Source: Lytechinus variegatus (lineage: Eukaryota > Echinodermata > Echinoidea > Temnopleuroida > Toxopneustidae). Taken from it: 64,000 nt of DNA. The position numbers were made by a program, and so were the translations under genes. The stretch spans positions 29,973,129 to 30,037,128 of the forward strand of contig NC_054746.1 in assembly GCF_018143015.1 (NCBI RefSeq). Direction: 5' to 3'. This document shows, one piece after another, positions 24,301 through 34,790 of this stretch. The stretch's first letter is position 1. The number at the start of each line of letters is the position of its first letter. Below the pieces are notes generated by a model. It searched no databases. It saw nothing but the letters and a program-made list of their open reading frames with translations, and had not been told where the DNA came from.

Positions 24301-27300
24301 GGGGCATTTTCTTGCATAAAAAGGCACTTTTCAGTGCTTCAAAAAGTAGGGGGAATTGTCCCCCCCCCCCAGCATACAAAAACATATTTATTTTGGTTCA
24401 AACTATTAACATACGCTGAAGAAAAAGGTAAAGCTTAATCCTCTGATAATGTGATTTTTTTTCTGGATAATTAATAAAATTCACCACTAACCAGAAAATT
24501 CCTTCATGTCTTTCATTTGTGTTCATATAGTATTTGTACCGAGCTAAAATGAAAGGGATTTGGAATTAGCAAAATTCAAAGTGAGACGGAGATCGAGAGA
24601 GGGAAAGAGTGATGAGAAGTGGGTTGAAAAGAGATGAGAAAGAAATGGAGGGGCACATAATTATGAAGAGATAATTTAGAGGAGGTGGTGAGAGAGCTGG
24701 TGTTGGAAGTAGGAACAAAAGGGGTGGAAGAGAAATAAGACGAGATTTTTGGAAACCAGGAGACAGATAACAAGTGGGAAAATAAGAAGGAAATATATGA
24801 AAAGTTAAGTTGCAAAAGGGGCTAGGGCCACTCCAAGAAAATTATTTTTTTTTATTCTCCCATATTGCAATATTCTTATGCGAAAATGAATTTTCATGAT
24901 ACCCTACCATTAGAAATTCAAAATTGGGTATAAGAGAAATCTACTTATCTTCATATTTTTTTAAGATATTTTTTTCCAGAAAAATTATGAATGGACCTAA
25001 CCCCTTTTGAAAAAAGTGAATTTTATTTTTTTAGTTCACTTTTTATGGGAATTTCAAGTTTTCTATGGTATCATCTTATAGAGCTACTAAAAATCAATTA
25101 AGACATAAAAATCAAATTTGATTAAAAATGGACCTAACCCCTTTTAAAAGTGAGCTCTTCATATGTAGGAGAAGGGCGGCACAAAAGAACATGAGTGGGA
25201 AAATGATTAAATGGAAAAAACAGAGTAAGAAATGCTGGAGAATAAAGGGGACAGGAAACATATTGAGCATGATAAACTGGGGCCCGTTTCATCATGAGTT
25301 ACAAGTATGGTAACTACGAATACCAATCATAATCAAGGTTCCCACGGTTATCACAATAATAGCGATGTTTAAATAGCTGTGTAATTCATTATGAAACGGA
25401 CGCCAGAAGAAAGCCGGCACGGGGATCCATGAAGATTTTTTTTTTTACTTCTCCAAATTAACAAGAAATGACTCTGTTAGTGGTGAAAGTTATTTTTTTC
25501 AGTATTCATACTCAACCAGTGAAAATGAATACCATCATTGTAATAACCATGATTCCCCCCCCCCCCCACCTCCACCTTTTTACCTAATCGCGACTTTATC
25601 TACTCTTTTCATCTTCCCTTTTAGAATTAGCATAGGCCTATAAGACGCAATACAAACATTGTTTTGTTTTTAAGTGATATCGCTTGTGATATCGATACTT
25701 TATAAAGCGCAACGTATCGTCTCAGATTTGCGCTTGCTTGATTCGCTGAATCATTCGCGTCACGAGCGCGTATCAAAATGAATACATTAATAAATTTGCC
25801 AAGTTGACCTTTGTCATTGCGCTGGTGTGCGTATTGTCTAATACACGTACAAAACCACAGTTGACGAGGGAGCATCGTACGAAATTAATATTAATGGGGC
25901 TTATTTTAGCTTCTAATGGATTAAACAAAATGGCGGTAGCTTCGGGGGCCTGGTACACACAATGCCATCGGCTGAACCCGCCAAACTATAGTGACCAATT
26001 ATTGCAAAAGCTTTTGCAAATGTGAAAAGTGACAGAGGTTTTTTTTATCCAATCAAAATAATTCTTAGGTATTCGCAATCTACAGCATTTTCTGCAAAAT
26101 GTCTTTTTTTGATAGGGTCTATTGTGACGTATATATTTTTTTACAACAATGTGAAGTCGCACCAAACGTTTCGTTTCCCGCACTTGCCCATTGGCTCATG
26201 TACAAATGGATTTCCAAAATCATCAAGAAAGGTTCCAAAAACCTCAAAAGTGACAGAACTTAATTTGACTAAAATTTACTGAAAATCATATCATGTTCAA
26301 GTTGAGAATCTGCTCTATTCTATTCTGTTTTGATAGATCACCTTGTTGATGCGTTTGGGAGATATCTTAGCAAATCCCTCAAAAACTGCGTATTTTCTAT
26401 TATTCTCCATAGGGAAATAATTTAACACGCTACGCACTGCAAAAAAGGAGCGCAAACAAATTGATATGCTGTAAGTGGACAACGATATTCCCGCATATTT
26501 TCCAATCCAGCATTCAACATTAATTTCATTTTTATTTTAATATTTTATCAAAACATTTTCAATATGATAAAACATTAATCAGCTCGCAGGCTGTTTCACA
26601 TAATGGTCCAGTATAAAGAGAGAAATACACATATTAGAAGGAAAGATTATAAATAATTAGGAATACATGTGATTATATACAGCAAAACTAAATTACAATA
26701 ACGCTAAAAGTGATAAAGTAAAAAGAATAGCAAGATTTATCTCATAATGAGATAAAGAAGTGAAGGAAAAAGAAAGAAATTTTATACATCGATATGAAAT
26801 CATGTTAAAAAAGAAAAAGGTCTCAATTTAAAGCTTTGTATCAATTGTATCAATATTAATACTAATAGAAAATCATATAGCAGATTACATGTATGCTTTA
26901 CTGACAGTGGCACAGTCATGATTTCGACAACGCAGCAAATGCACTGAAAAAACCCCAGTCGAATCACAATAAAGTCTTGTCGAGGGTCGGTAAATCGAAA
27001 CAGCCGCTTCGTCTGTATCTCTGGAAAAACGACCCATTTGCGATTTTTCGTCAGCTCTGAAACGTCGGATGTGATCCCGAGTATATAAGACGATGTTGAT
27101 AACAATAATTCCAATATGACAAGTTAGCTTAACTCGAGATTGCAAGCTAAAAAGAAGGTTTTTTTTCTATGCCATTCGGTTAAATTACTTGGATTAATCA
27201 GTTTTGCCGTTTGGGGTGCCGTTGTGTTTGGACAAATAAAAGCTTAAATCCGCTTTGAGGAAGAAGGAGGGGGTTAAGCTCGCTCAAATAAACAAAATTA

Positions 27301-30300
27301 ACATCCCCATAAATAGTTGTGATTTTGACCGTCCGACCCCTGTAGCTTATCCCCTTCTTCCCTGATGCATTATTTCAGGTAGTTACGATACCATCAGATC
27401 AATATTTGACCTCATCCCCTTGTTCTCTTATCGTACCGTCAGTTTTGGTATGATGGAGTGTCTAAACTTAGCTGCTTAGCGGACATCAAGTTTAAGAAAT
27501 ATTATTAGGCTAAAATTCGTCCAAAAATATTCAGTCCTCATTCCAAAAAGAGTAGGCAACCTTTCATTTTAATTTTCAGGGTTCAACTGTAAGTGTTTTG
27601 TATAATTTGAATTACAAGACCAATATTAAAACAAATCTTGATCTCCTTTTTAAAATACAATACTCACCTCGGCATTGTCGTTGGTCGTGTAATCGTCACA
27701 AATCGATCCCCAAAGACCATCATGAAGAATCTCTACTCGACCGTAATCTCTGTTGATCATACCTTTCTCGTTTACCAGTCGGACAGGATGGTTCGCCACC
27801 GAGACTAAGTAAGTAAGAAATAATATTATATAGGGCCTACTGTATAAATGTGATTAAAGATACTACAATGTGAATTGTAAACAGAATCAGCACTGTTTTG
27901 TCTGAATCATGCCTTATAAATAGCAAGTTGGTATGCCGTTATGTTTCGCATGCGCATAAAGGGCATCTGGTTCAGTGGGTTTGTCCTGCCGCGCCTTGAA
28001 AGGTTCCCTACTAAATAGTAAATTTCTTGATAGGTCAGAATGTAACATCCATTCTGAATCTGCCTAAACAGATGTAATAACGTGACATGCATGCCTTACG
28101 ATTTTCAGACACCCATCATGCTTACCATATGGTGCACATAAAACTTCCAGTTCGTCATCACGTGTATTCAATGATTCATTGCCGGTGAATGTTATGCTGC
28201 AATCGGTTATCTTGGAATCAAAGAAGCCGCAGTATAAGCCATCGATGACGATCCTACCCGATCCACTCTCAAATAGGTTGTACGAGTAGTATTCATTAGG
28301 TGATCCTTCATAGCCAAGCTGTCGACATATCGTCTCTCGGACGTTAGTGAAGAAATAATCGTCCGTGATAGAGCTCCACTCATTATTATAGTATACATCT
28401 ACCCTGCCTTGTTCTGTGTAGTCACTTCCCATCAGGCGAAGATCAAACTCTGTTTCGAATTCAATAAAATGGAATTAGTCATGTCGTCAATTTCGAGCCC
28501 ACGTCCTTCAGATTGAAAGACGAAAGTCATAACCATCAACAGCAAACATATAAACAATAACAATATCAACGTCAAAACGGTAACATCTTTTTTTTGTTTT
28601 AAATATATAACCCTCGTCTCTCAAAATTAAATCAAATCTTGACCTTCTTACCTTTTGGAGGTCCACATCTGACCTGGGCGATGTTTGTCGGTTCGCATTC
28701 AAAGTCAGAGGACAAGGAAACTTGGCATTCACCGAGATGCTTTTCAGTTCCGTTGCACTGATAGTCATAATAAGATATCAATCCAGCTCCAGATGATGGA
28801 CCAAGTGAAACTGGTCTCTCATTGCGTCCATACTGGTAACCGAGCTGTCGACAGACAACTTCTGCTTCAGCTAGACTCCAATCAGGGTCACATATAAAAC
28901 CAGGTGCAGATCCAAAACGGTATTCAACAACACCTTCGTAGCTGGTAGATCCACTCAGAAGTCTTACAAAGTTGGCTGGATCTATCATGAAGGAAAAGTG
29001 AAAAGTTCTTAAAGACAAACACCTATATCTCTTCAAAGAATATGGATTTTGTGTATGAATTCAATTCAATTCAATTCAAGGTTTATTAAAAACATGAGTC
29101 GCAGCCAAATGGCTGAATTGTTCATGTATACAAAGTAAAAACAATAAAAGGACTCATTACATATTTCAAACATTAAAAAACAGTAAACTTTGTAAAAAAC
29201 TGACATGAGAAATATGAGTATAAAAAATATTGAATAGTGAAATGTTCAAAAATAAAATTGAACTTTGATCAATAAAAGTCAACAAGTCCTACTGAACCTC
29301 TATTTCTGTATTATTTCAGTATGATCTGTCTTAGCAATGTTCAAAATGAATTGAAATTTTAATGACAATCTTTTGGACCCTACATTTTACGAAAATGTTA
29401 AGATTCATACGGTGATTAAAGCAAAAAGACATAAATATTCCAGATGGAACAGCGTGAAATACAAACAGGTTGGTCATAGCATCGGATTTCTCCAGTATGT
29501 AGGAAGTTGGGTTTAAATGGTTTTTAATACTTGTTGTAAAGAGGATTCTAGTGATTGTTCATACTCTAGAACTAGTACACCATTTTGGACACATTTCCCC
29601 TATACATTCTGATTTTGATTAATTTCTTACTTTGACATTTCATAATATTGTACTCATTTATATTTCTATGTCGCCTGATCTGAAGTGATAAAAGCAACGA
29701 TGGTGTTTGCTTCAATAATATGCCAACTACTTACCAATACAAATGACGCCTGCTGTAAGTTGATCTGGGTGTGGATATGGAGAACAGCTTTGAACCTTAG
29801 CCCACCCTAAAGAATCACAATCCCGAACATAAGACTCGTTTCCTGAACAGAATACCTCGTCCAGTAAGACTCGTCCATCCCCTCCAGCTACTGATGTGAT
29901 TTCCAACGCTCCTAGTGGATACCCAAGTTCTCGACATGCGATATGAGCAGCATCCATATTCCAAGAACAGATTGTACCCCATGATCCTCCGTGGTAAACT
30001 TCAACTCGACCTTCATTGGGATACTCTCCGTTTTGCAGACGAATCACTGCAAAGCGATTAAATAATGTTGAAGGAGAATTTGATCAGTCTAGAGAAGTCC
30101 ATTCACGGGGATCAATATTGCCATAAATTTGTTTGGTTTATATATTCGTAAGTGTCGTTCAAACGAACTGGACACCCAGTATTCATGGTATTAGGTTAAT
30201 CGGAAAGTGAAAACATTCTGTGATATTATGCTTCTTTATTGGGACGTTGGTCTTGATACCACTTGATAATACAATATTATTGAAGATAATGTAATGATTT

Positions 30301-32289
30301 TGTTTTAATCGGTTTACAGGCCTTTCCGAGAACCTCAGCTTCTGCTGGAAGCTATAACAGGTCGGTAGATTCAAGGTTTAAAAGCATAAAGCTTAGAAAT
30401 CGGTGAAAGAAATCGTATGTGGATTGTATTTATATATTAGGTACACCTGAACAGGTTTGGAAGCTGTTCCTGATTAATTCCATACCACTTGTCATAAAGA
30501 AATGTAACATGAGATGAATAAGCAATATTGCCAATTTTATGGAAGGAAAACTGTTATAATGTCCTCAAGAAGGTAAAGACTAATCCCAACCATGACACTT
30601 CAGTCAACCAAGATAAAGGTAAAAATGTCATAAGCAATGACGGTGTCGATTAACTCAAACTGTCCAAATGCAAAGGGTACAATTGAAATAACTTTGTGCT
30701 AGATTTATTTTGTTCCTGTTTGTGGTAACTCCCTTGGGAACTCGGCGGGACAGCATTTTGCTGGTTAACGCCAAGCTGGTATATAACCAATTACCACTGA
30801 AACATTTCACGTCTAGGTTAATCAGTCACAGTGGCTGACGTTATAGACGACAGATATCACTCTCGGGCCTTTTTATCAAAGTGGAGACAATGACAGAGTT
30901 GGGATTCGAACTCACAACCTTGCGATTATAAAGGTCCAATACTAACCACTGGACCACACGACCCTTATTCGAACCCAGAGTGTGTTTATTCTGCTTTCAT
31001 TTCACTTACGTTTTGTGTCACATCTCAGGCCCGCATCTTCTTCGTGTGAACAGTCGTGAGTCCCAACTTCTTTTGTCACCGGACAGTCTATTAAATGTCT
31101 CTCGCCTCCTCTACACTCGAGTCCATCTAGAAGAATTGGACCTGAACCAGGACCAAAGAGTGGTTGCAAATGTGTATAATTTTCATTGACGATGGCTTCT
31201 ATAGCATCCGGGTATCCAAGTTGTCTACAGGCCACTCCTGCATCAGTCCTGTCCCATGCATCATCACATATTGTTCCCCAAACTCCTGATTCACCAAGAA
31301 TCTCAACACGACCCTCACCGGGTACAGATCCATTGGAAAGGCGAAGACTTCCTGTATAACAGAATAAAAGTACATACTCTACATGCACTCTAAAATAGGG
31401 GAAATAATGTTAAATCAACATTTGAAAGGTTGGATGAGTGACCCGTCCAAATGTTCATATCAAACTCCGGGTTTTCCAACCTTGCATAACGCTAAATCAA
31501 ACACTAAAGTGTTGGGTCGAACCATATCAAGTGTAAGTGTAATGTCAAAGTAACATTTTAGAAAAGTTTGTCACTCATCCAACCTTTATTGTTGATTTAA
31601 CATTTCTTTGTTTAGATCGAGTGTGTAATATTTAAACTACTAGTCTTAATTGTATTAACGTGTTGCATTGAAGATGAAACCCGTTAAAACTCTATTAACA
31701 GATAGAGTGAAAGTGCACACTTTAAGTATTGGATTGAGGGTGTGAACATATTTTGAAATTGAAATTGTCATCAAATTTGAGAGAGACAGTAAAAAAAAGC
31801 TCAAGCTGTTTTTATTGAATATGGACGCGACCTAATCTTGTATTGTACGGTTTGCTTTTTACGGTATTACATTTAGGCCTATAAAATTTTTCCAGACTTA
31901 GTACATGCATGACATTTTAAATCTGAAAGGCAACTAGCTGGAGTATTTCTTACCATATGCTGTACACCTAACACCTGCACCTTTTCCAGAGTGAGGGCAT
32001 GTAGAGCCTACATCAGTGTAGTTACACTGAAGTAGATGATCCTCAAACCCAGTGCAAGACAGTTCACCATAAGCTGGTTGACTCAGCGACTCATTCCGAA
32101 CGTCGCCGAAGTATCCCGAGAGCAATGCTAGATCGGCACCGGTGTAGTTGAAGTGTTTGCAGATTACAGTGGCTTCTTCAAAACCCCAAAGACTGTCACA
32201 GAATGAAGCCGGGGCAGAGCCGGAGACATTCGCTTCAACTCGACCTTCAGAGTCGTACATACCATCCTCGAGAAGATAGGTCGGTGTAC
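17793..32289 (-). CDS. Multi-SRCR type I membrane receptor, 5' (signal peptide) exon not found
   Basis: Cell-surface scavenger-receptor-like protein. Eight exons join in perfect phase: 31954-32289, 31010-31351, 29735-30046, 28652-28981, 28126-28449, 27668-27804, 19130-19367, 17793-18364, giving about 863 residues. Five SRCR domains are single phase-1 exons. The sixth is split between two exons joined at DNAE-LICSQLG. Each domain shows the GRVEV-x-W-x-x-C, C-RQLGY and AG-V-x-C core and, except domain 5, six cysteines (group A pattern). After domain 6 come a transmembrane helix near residues 691-712 (IFLIAVAFLVPLVCVIICC), a basic stop-transfer, and a 150-residue cytoplasmic tail with PPRY and PPSY motifs (745-748, 759-762; WW-domain/NEDD4-type ligands) and five 18-residue repeats. 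No signal peptide was found up to about 38 kb. The ligand cannot be inferred; an immune role is known only for the family. Confidence 0.88.
19130..19367 (-). CDS. SRCR domain 6, second half
   Basis: Starts LICSQLGHDTTYASSLRP after a CACAG acceptor and continues to RHAGVQCIENLPFVTTS. The four cysteines here plus one in the first half, together with DWC, make six. Ends in phase 1 and joins the transmembrane exon to give the membrane-proximal stalk SEAPVIPDSSSP. Confidence 0.85.
19441..19571. repeat. CAGGGGCCGCGG MITE, copy 1 (131 bp)
   Basis: Starts CAGGGGCCGCGGACGGTTTT and ends GCTTCTGCTGCCCCTG. It shares its interior (TTTTCAAAG, G-run, TGCAAAAAATCACAATC, TTTTTGTACACGGTTTTG) with the two copies inside the large palindrome at 39848-39980 and 41960-42086. 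Confidence 0.75.
22012..23189 (+). CDS. Candidate small membrane protein, last two exons (22012-22164, 23139-23189)
   Basis: Not recognised. Exon 22012-22164 follows a strong pyrimidine tract and CAG and encodes three copies of VEFEEKEK-like repeats, then RYRGLPIWFKMMIIIACI, a transmembrane helix, to ILIQ before a GTATAA donor. The next acceptor (TTTTTTTCAATCTGCAG) opens DWCNRCFHSRNPTIQH and a stop in the same phase. A possible 5' exon ends at 20348 before GTGAGTACGT; joining it leaves two frames open across the junction, so the start is unresolved. The gene would be nested antisense in the SRCR intron. It could be a chance combination of splice-like signals. Confidence 0.35.
23345..24375. 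repeat. Repeat element with internal ~110-base units
   Basis: Between a G-run (23375-23388) and a C-run (24359-24370), degenerate units of GAAAGGGGCACAGAACA / GGGGGCACTTT recur about four times. A separate MITE is inserted at 23577-23868. No coding capacity seen. Confidence 0.45.
23577..23868. mobile_element. hAT-like MITE with perfect 8-bp target duplication
   Basis: Element runs from CATTGGCGGCGGAAGG to CCACCGCCTATG and is bordered on both sides by GGCAAGAG (23569-23576 and 23869-23876). The interior is a tandem of AATTTAGGGGGG-type units. An 8-bp duplication is the hAT hallmark. Confidence 0.7.
25277..25405. repeat. GGGGCCCGTTTCAT MITE
   Basis: CTGGGGCCCGTTTCAT at the left mirrors ATGAAACGGACGCCAG at the right; about 129 bases, non-coding. 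The termini resemble the 37173-37321 element. Confidence 0.65.
27668..27804 (-). CDS. SRCR domain 6, first half
   Basis: 45 codons, phase 1 to 0: VRLVNEKGMINRDYGRVEIL then HDGLWGSICDDYTTNDNAE, ending at a GTGAGT donor. The second half of the domain lies 8.3 kb away at 19130-19367, and the join gives NDNAELICSQLGHD, matching the family consensus exactly. Confidence 0.85.
28126..28449 (-). CDS. SRCR domain 5 exon lacking one disulfide pair
   Basis: 108 residues: GRVDVYYNNEWSSITDDYFF, ICRQLGYEG, GLYCGFFDSKITDC, ELEVLC. Only four of the six group A cysteines remain. Those absent are the first (SSITDD where the others have TICDD) and the fifth (region NESLNTRDDE), which pair with each other in the known fold. 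The reading frame is intact with normal splice sites. Confidence 0.87.
28652..28981 (-). CDS. SRCR domain 4 exon
   Basis: 110 residues. Six cysteines; CDPDWSLAEAEVVCRQLGYQ replaces the more usual CDDGW-x-x-x-DA-VVC. A central stretch of about 130 bases is nearly identical to the pseudogene exon at 49792-50103, far closer than any other domain pair (see findings). Confidence 0.88.
29059..29330 (-). mobile_element. LINE 3' tail (CR1/L2 type)
   Basis: Read on the minus strand it ends TTTAATAAACCTTGAATTGA followed by a (GAATT)n microsatellite, with TTCAGCCATTTGGCTGCGAC upstream, a typical 3' end of a CR1/L2-like LINE. It sits in the intron between SRCR exons 28981 and 29735. A similar AATTC tail occurs near 8133-8155. 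Confidence 0.5.
29735..30046 (-). CDS. SRCR domain 3 exon
   Basis: 104 residues with GRVEVYHGGSWGTIC, IACRELGYPLG and LLDEVFCSG, six cysteines, and an atypical end (SPYPHPDQLTAGVIC) in place of the usual HxEDAGVxC. About half of the residues match the pseudogene exon at 49156-49461. Confidence 0.88.
30700..30965 (-). mobile_element. tRNA-derived SINE
   Basis: The minus strand starts with an A box (TGGTCCAGTGGTTAGTA) and a B box (GGTTGTGAGTTCGAATCCC) about 30 bases apart, followed by a non-tRNA body and an A-rich end (AAAATAAATC). It lies in the intron between SRCR domains 2 and 3. Confidence 0.7.
31010..31351 (-). CDS. SRCR domain 2 exon
   Basis: 114 residues, the most canonical domain in the gene: GRVEILGESGVWGTICDDAW, ACRQLGYPD, FGPGSGPILLDGLECRG, DCSHEEDAGLRC. 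Six cysteines. It ends in phase 1 before GTAAGTG. No counterpart is seen in the paralogous pseudogene to the right. Confidence 0.9.
31386..31624. repeat. MITE in SRCR intron
   Basis: GTTAAATCAACATTTGAAAG and GGTTGGATGAGTGAC on the left are mirrored by GTCACTCATCCAACC and TTGTTGATTTAAC on the right; outer CACTCTAAA / TTTAGATCGAGTG. About 239 bases. Confidence 0.65.
31954..32289 (-). CDS. SRCR domain 1 exon
   Basis: 112 residues, phase 1 to 1, from TPTYLLEDG to VRCTAYG, with six cysteines (SFC, VIC, LSC, LQC, STC, VRC). It lacks the usual acidic DD after the first cysteine (FCDSLWGF). Two N-glycosylation sequons (NVSG, NESL) lie in the first two thirds. This is the first domain exon found; its acceptor is phase 1, so at least one 5' exon is missing. 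The best match within the window is the pseudoexon at 47100-47398. Confidence 0.88.
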
Positions 32290-33662
32290 CTGTAGCAAAC
32301 ATTTCGAAAACTATATGAATACAAACCATTTTGATATAACAAAAATAATTATCACTCGACTTGTGAGTATATAATTTGAACATAAAATTCGAAGTGATGG
32401 CCGCGGGTGCCAGAAGAACTGATAATTTCCATCAAGCATGTCAAGTGGTATTGCCTGGAACTAGCGCCATGTGAACATCCTGAATTGATTTCTAGATTTA
32501 TTCGAACCATATTAAAGAACAAACATGTATGTTTAAACAAAATGTAGGAATGAAATACATTTTAAGCATCGGGCTGTACGCATATAGCAACACAAGCTTT
32601 TGTGAAAAGTGCATAGTACACAGCGCATGATTTGCAATGAACATTTCTTCTGGGTCGAGGGATTTGTGTGCAGAAGTTTATTTTTCATTTCTAGATTCAT
32701 TTTTGACAATGCAGCCAAGTGTGGATGTAGGAAGAATTTGGAATAAATACAATTACTATCCACGTCTGTACTTGACAAGTCAACGGGATGAATGATTTCA
32801 TCTTTTTATTATGCTCTACCCACAACATGTAAAATATTTGGTATTTGTTTGCCTTTGCAGGATAGTAATAATGTACTGCTTAACTCTATCAGAATTCGAT
32901 AGGACCTAATTATGATTCTCATTCTAACATTGTTCATTTACACGTAATAAGATTAATTTTGACCAAGTATATGCCCATTCTTATAGCACTCAGTTTCGAG
33001 TAAAACATAAGCCGATATAATGTCAGATCTGAGATGGTATCCGGGAAGGATATTTCTACACCACATTACACCATGGTTCATTTACTGTTTGACAGTTTAG
33101 AAGCCTCGAGAATTACCTTTGGAAAAATAATCCTCTTCAGCGATGATATTTATAAAGGAAGAAACAATGAGACTTTGTGCCAATTTTTGTGTCAAATCTC
33201 ATCGCAACTTGGCTATAGGGTGTCAACTCAGGCAGTATGAAGCACATAGTGCACCCACTTTTTACTGACAATCATATTTTCACATATTGATATTATCATT
33301 ATTTTACATGTAATCGCACACATCTTCAATTGCTAATTATTTTTACGAACAATAATCCAGTGGTCTCCTCGTGACTAAGCTCTATATTTGGAAAATGAAT
33401 TTGTTTTCATGAATGCATTGCATACGTGACATTCAAAGCATATAGCACAAATTAAACCATATTCTGGTCCAACTGATACTTTGGACTTTGCTGATGAAAA
33501 TAATCACATCTTATTTACTAAGCACGTACGTCAGTTGTGAATGAAAAGCTTTCATTACATAGGCATTTTATAGCAAGTTTACTTTCAACTTTAGATTTAT
33601 GCTGATATTCATACTTTAAATATCTTTCAAATTGTTATGAAATCGGTTATTATTGTTGGAGA

Positions 33663-34369
33663 CAGTGGCGTAATTACGGGAGGACGTGTCCCTCGATCGG
33701 GTGGCAAAAAAATGGACGAAAAGGAGAAAAATAGGGAGAAAGCAAGAGAAACGTAATGGGGGAAGAAGACATTATTGTGTATTGTGTTATTATTTTTAAC
33801 ATTATATTGGATACAGAAGAAATGTTGTTTATCATAACTTTGGGTAATATAAATGTCTTAGGGCCTGTGTTCATCACTCCTGGTGCTCGCATTGTATGTT
33901 TAAGGAGATAAATAATCCTGCTCAAGGGGATTGAATGTTATTAAAGCATTTCGTTTTCAAGTCAATATATATATTCCCTTCCGCTTCGAGCTTTTATTAT
34001 GTTATGTATATAGTGACATGCTTCTTTTTCTTCTTCTTTGTCTACTTAAAGTGATTGCCTCCTTTTAAGGTCTGAATACAAAACATTTCCAGTCCGTACT
34101 TACGTTCGCATTGGTGGATTGGTGATATTATCTGCCCTTCATGAATTTATAAATAAATTCCTTAAAATGTCCCTTTTATCTGGTCTGAATATAAAAAAAA
34201 ATCAGCATGCACTCCGCGCTCGCATCATTTGGTTAGTAAATACGTATGGTCTTAATGGATTCCTACAAACAAGCTAAATCAGCTATTGAGCAGGCTTCAT
34301 GTGCCCACTAAGTGACTCAATTTGTTTTTGCTGGTGCCCCCTTATACCGTGACCCAGGGTACGCCACTG
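33663..34369. mobile_element. CAGTGGCGTA-ended non-autonomous DNA element, 707 bp
   Basis: Begins CAGTGGCGTAATTACGGG and ends CAGGGTACGCCACTG. The interior has three degenerate copies (near 33980, 34095, 34210) of the GCTCGCGCTTCGCGCTCGC-type unit that fills 44113-46211. No transposase frame. Confidence 0.6.
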
Positions 34370-34790
34370 GTTGGAAATATCTTCACGCTACAAGCACTGC
34401 TGTGTCATGTCTATATTTGGTACCTTCATTTCCACAAGAGACTGTATACTCAATTTTCAAGAAATGAAAGATCTGAAAAAGTGCCTTATTTAAAACAAAG
34501 TGCAACTAATTCAGAATTTACAACTGTAAGTATTCGATGAACTTCGCATAAACGTCAGCCAAAATCTGAGCATCCGAACGGGGTATATAGTTATGGAGAA
34601 ACTTTGTGTCGTGAGAGGAAAGATCACTCCACCACATGTAGGACATATAAAGCTTTTGTAAATTATAAATCGTGAATTCTATAGGTAAATTAAATTCGTT
34701 CAATATTTTATTCTATTGAGCACATCTGTATAAAATCATGGAACCTGTATACACGATATACTTGATTTTATCACAATTGTTGGAAGTATA

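Larger units (their letters stand above)
19368..27667. other. 8.3 kb intron of the SRCR gene hosting repeats and a candidate antisense gene
   Basis: The intron separates the two halves of SRCR domain 6. From left to right: MITE 19441-19571; a locally GC-richer stretch at 19.6-20.4 kb that could be a plus-strand promoter; candidate plus-strand exons 22012-22164 and 23139-23189; a palindromic-word patch at 21.1-21.7 kb; repeats at 23.3-24.4 kb; a repeat near 24.83-25.15 kb with two copies of ATGGACCTAACCCCTTTT; MITE 25277-25405. I recognise nothing in 25.4-27.6 kb. Confidence 0.6.

Noticed and set aside
26885-27145. 86- and 104-codon minus-strand frames in the SRCR intron
   Set aside because: Overlapping frames with no SRCR or other domain; adding them would break the well-supported domain 6 join.
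30890-30965. Functional tRNA gene
   Set aside because: A and B boxes are present but the sequence continues into a SINE body and the cloverleaf stems do not pair well.
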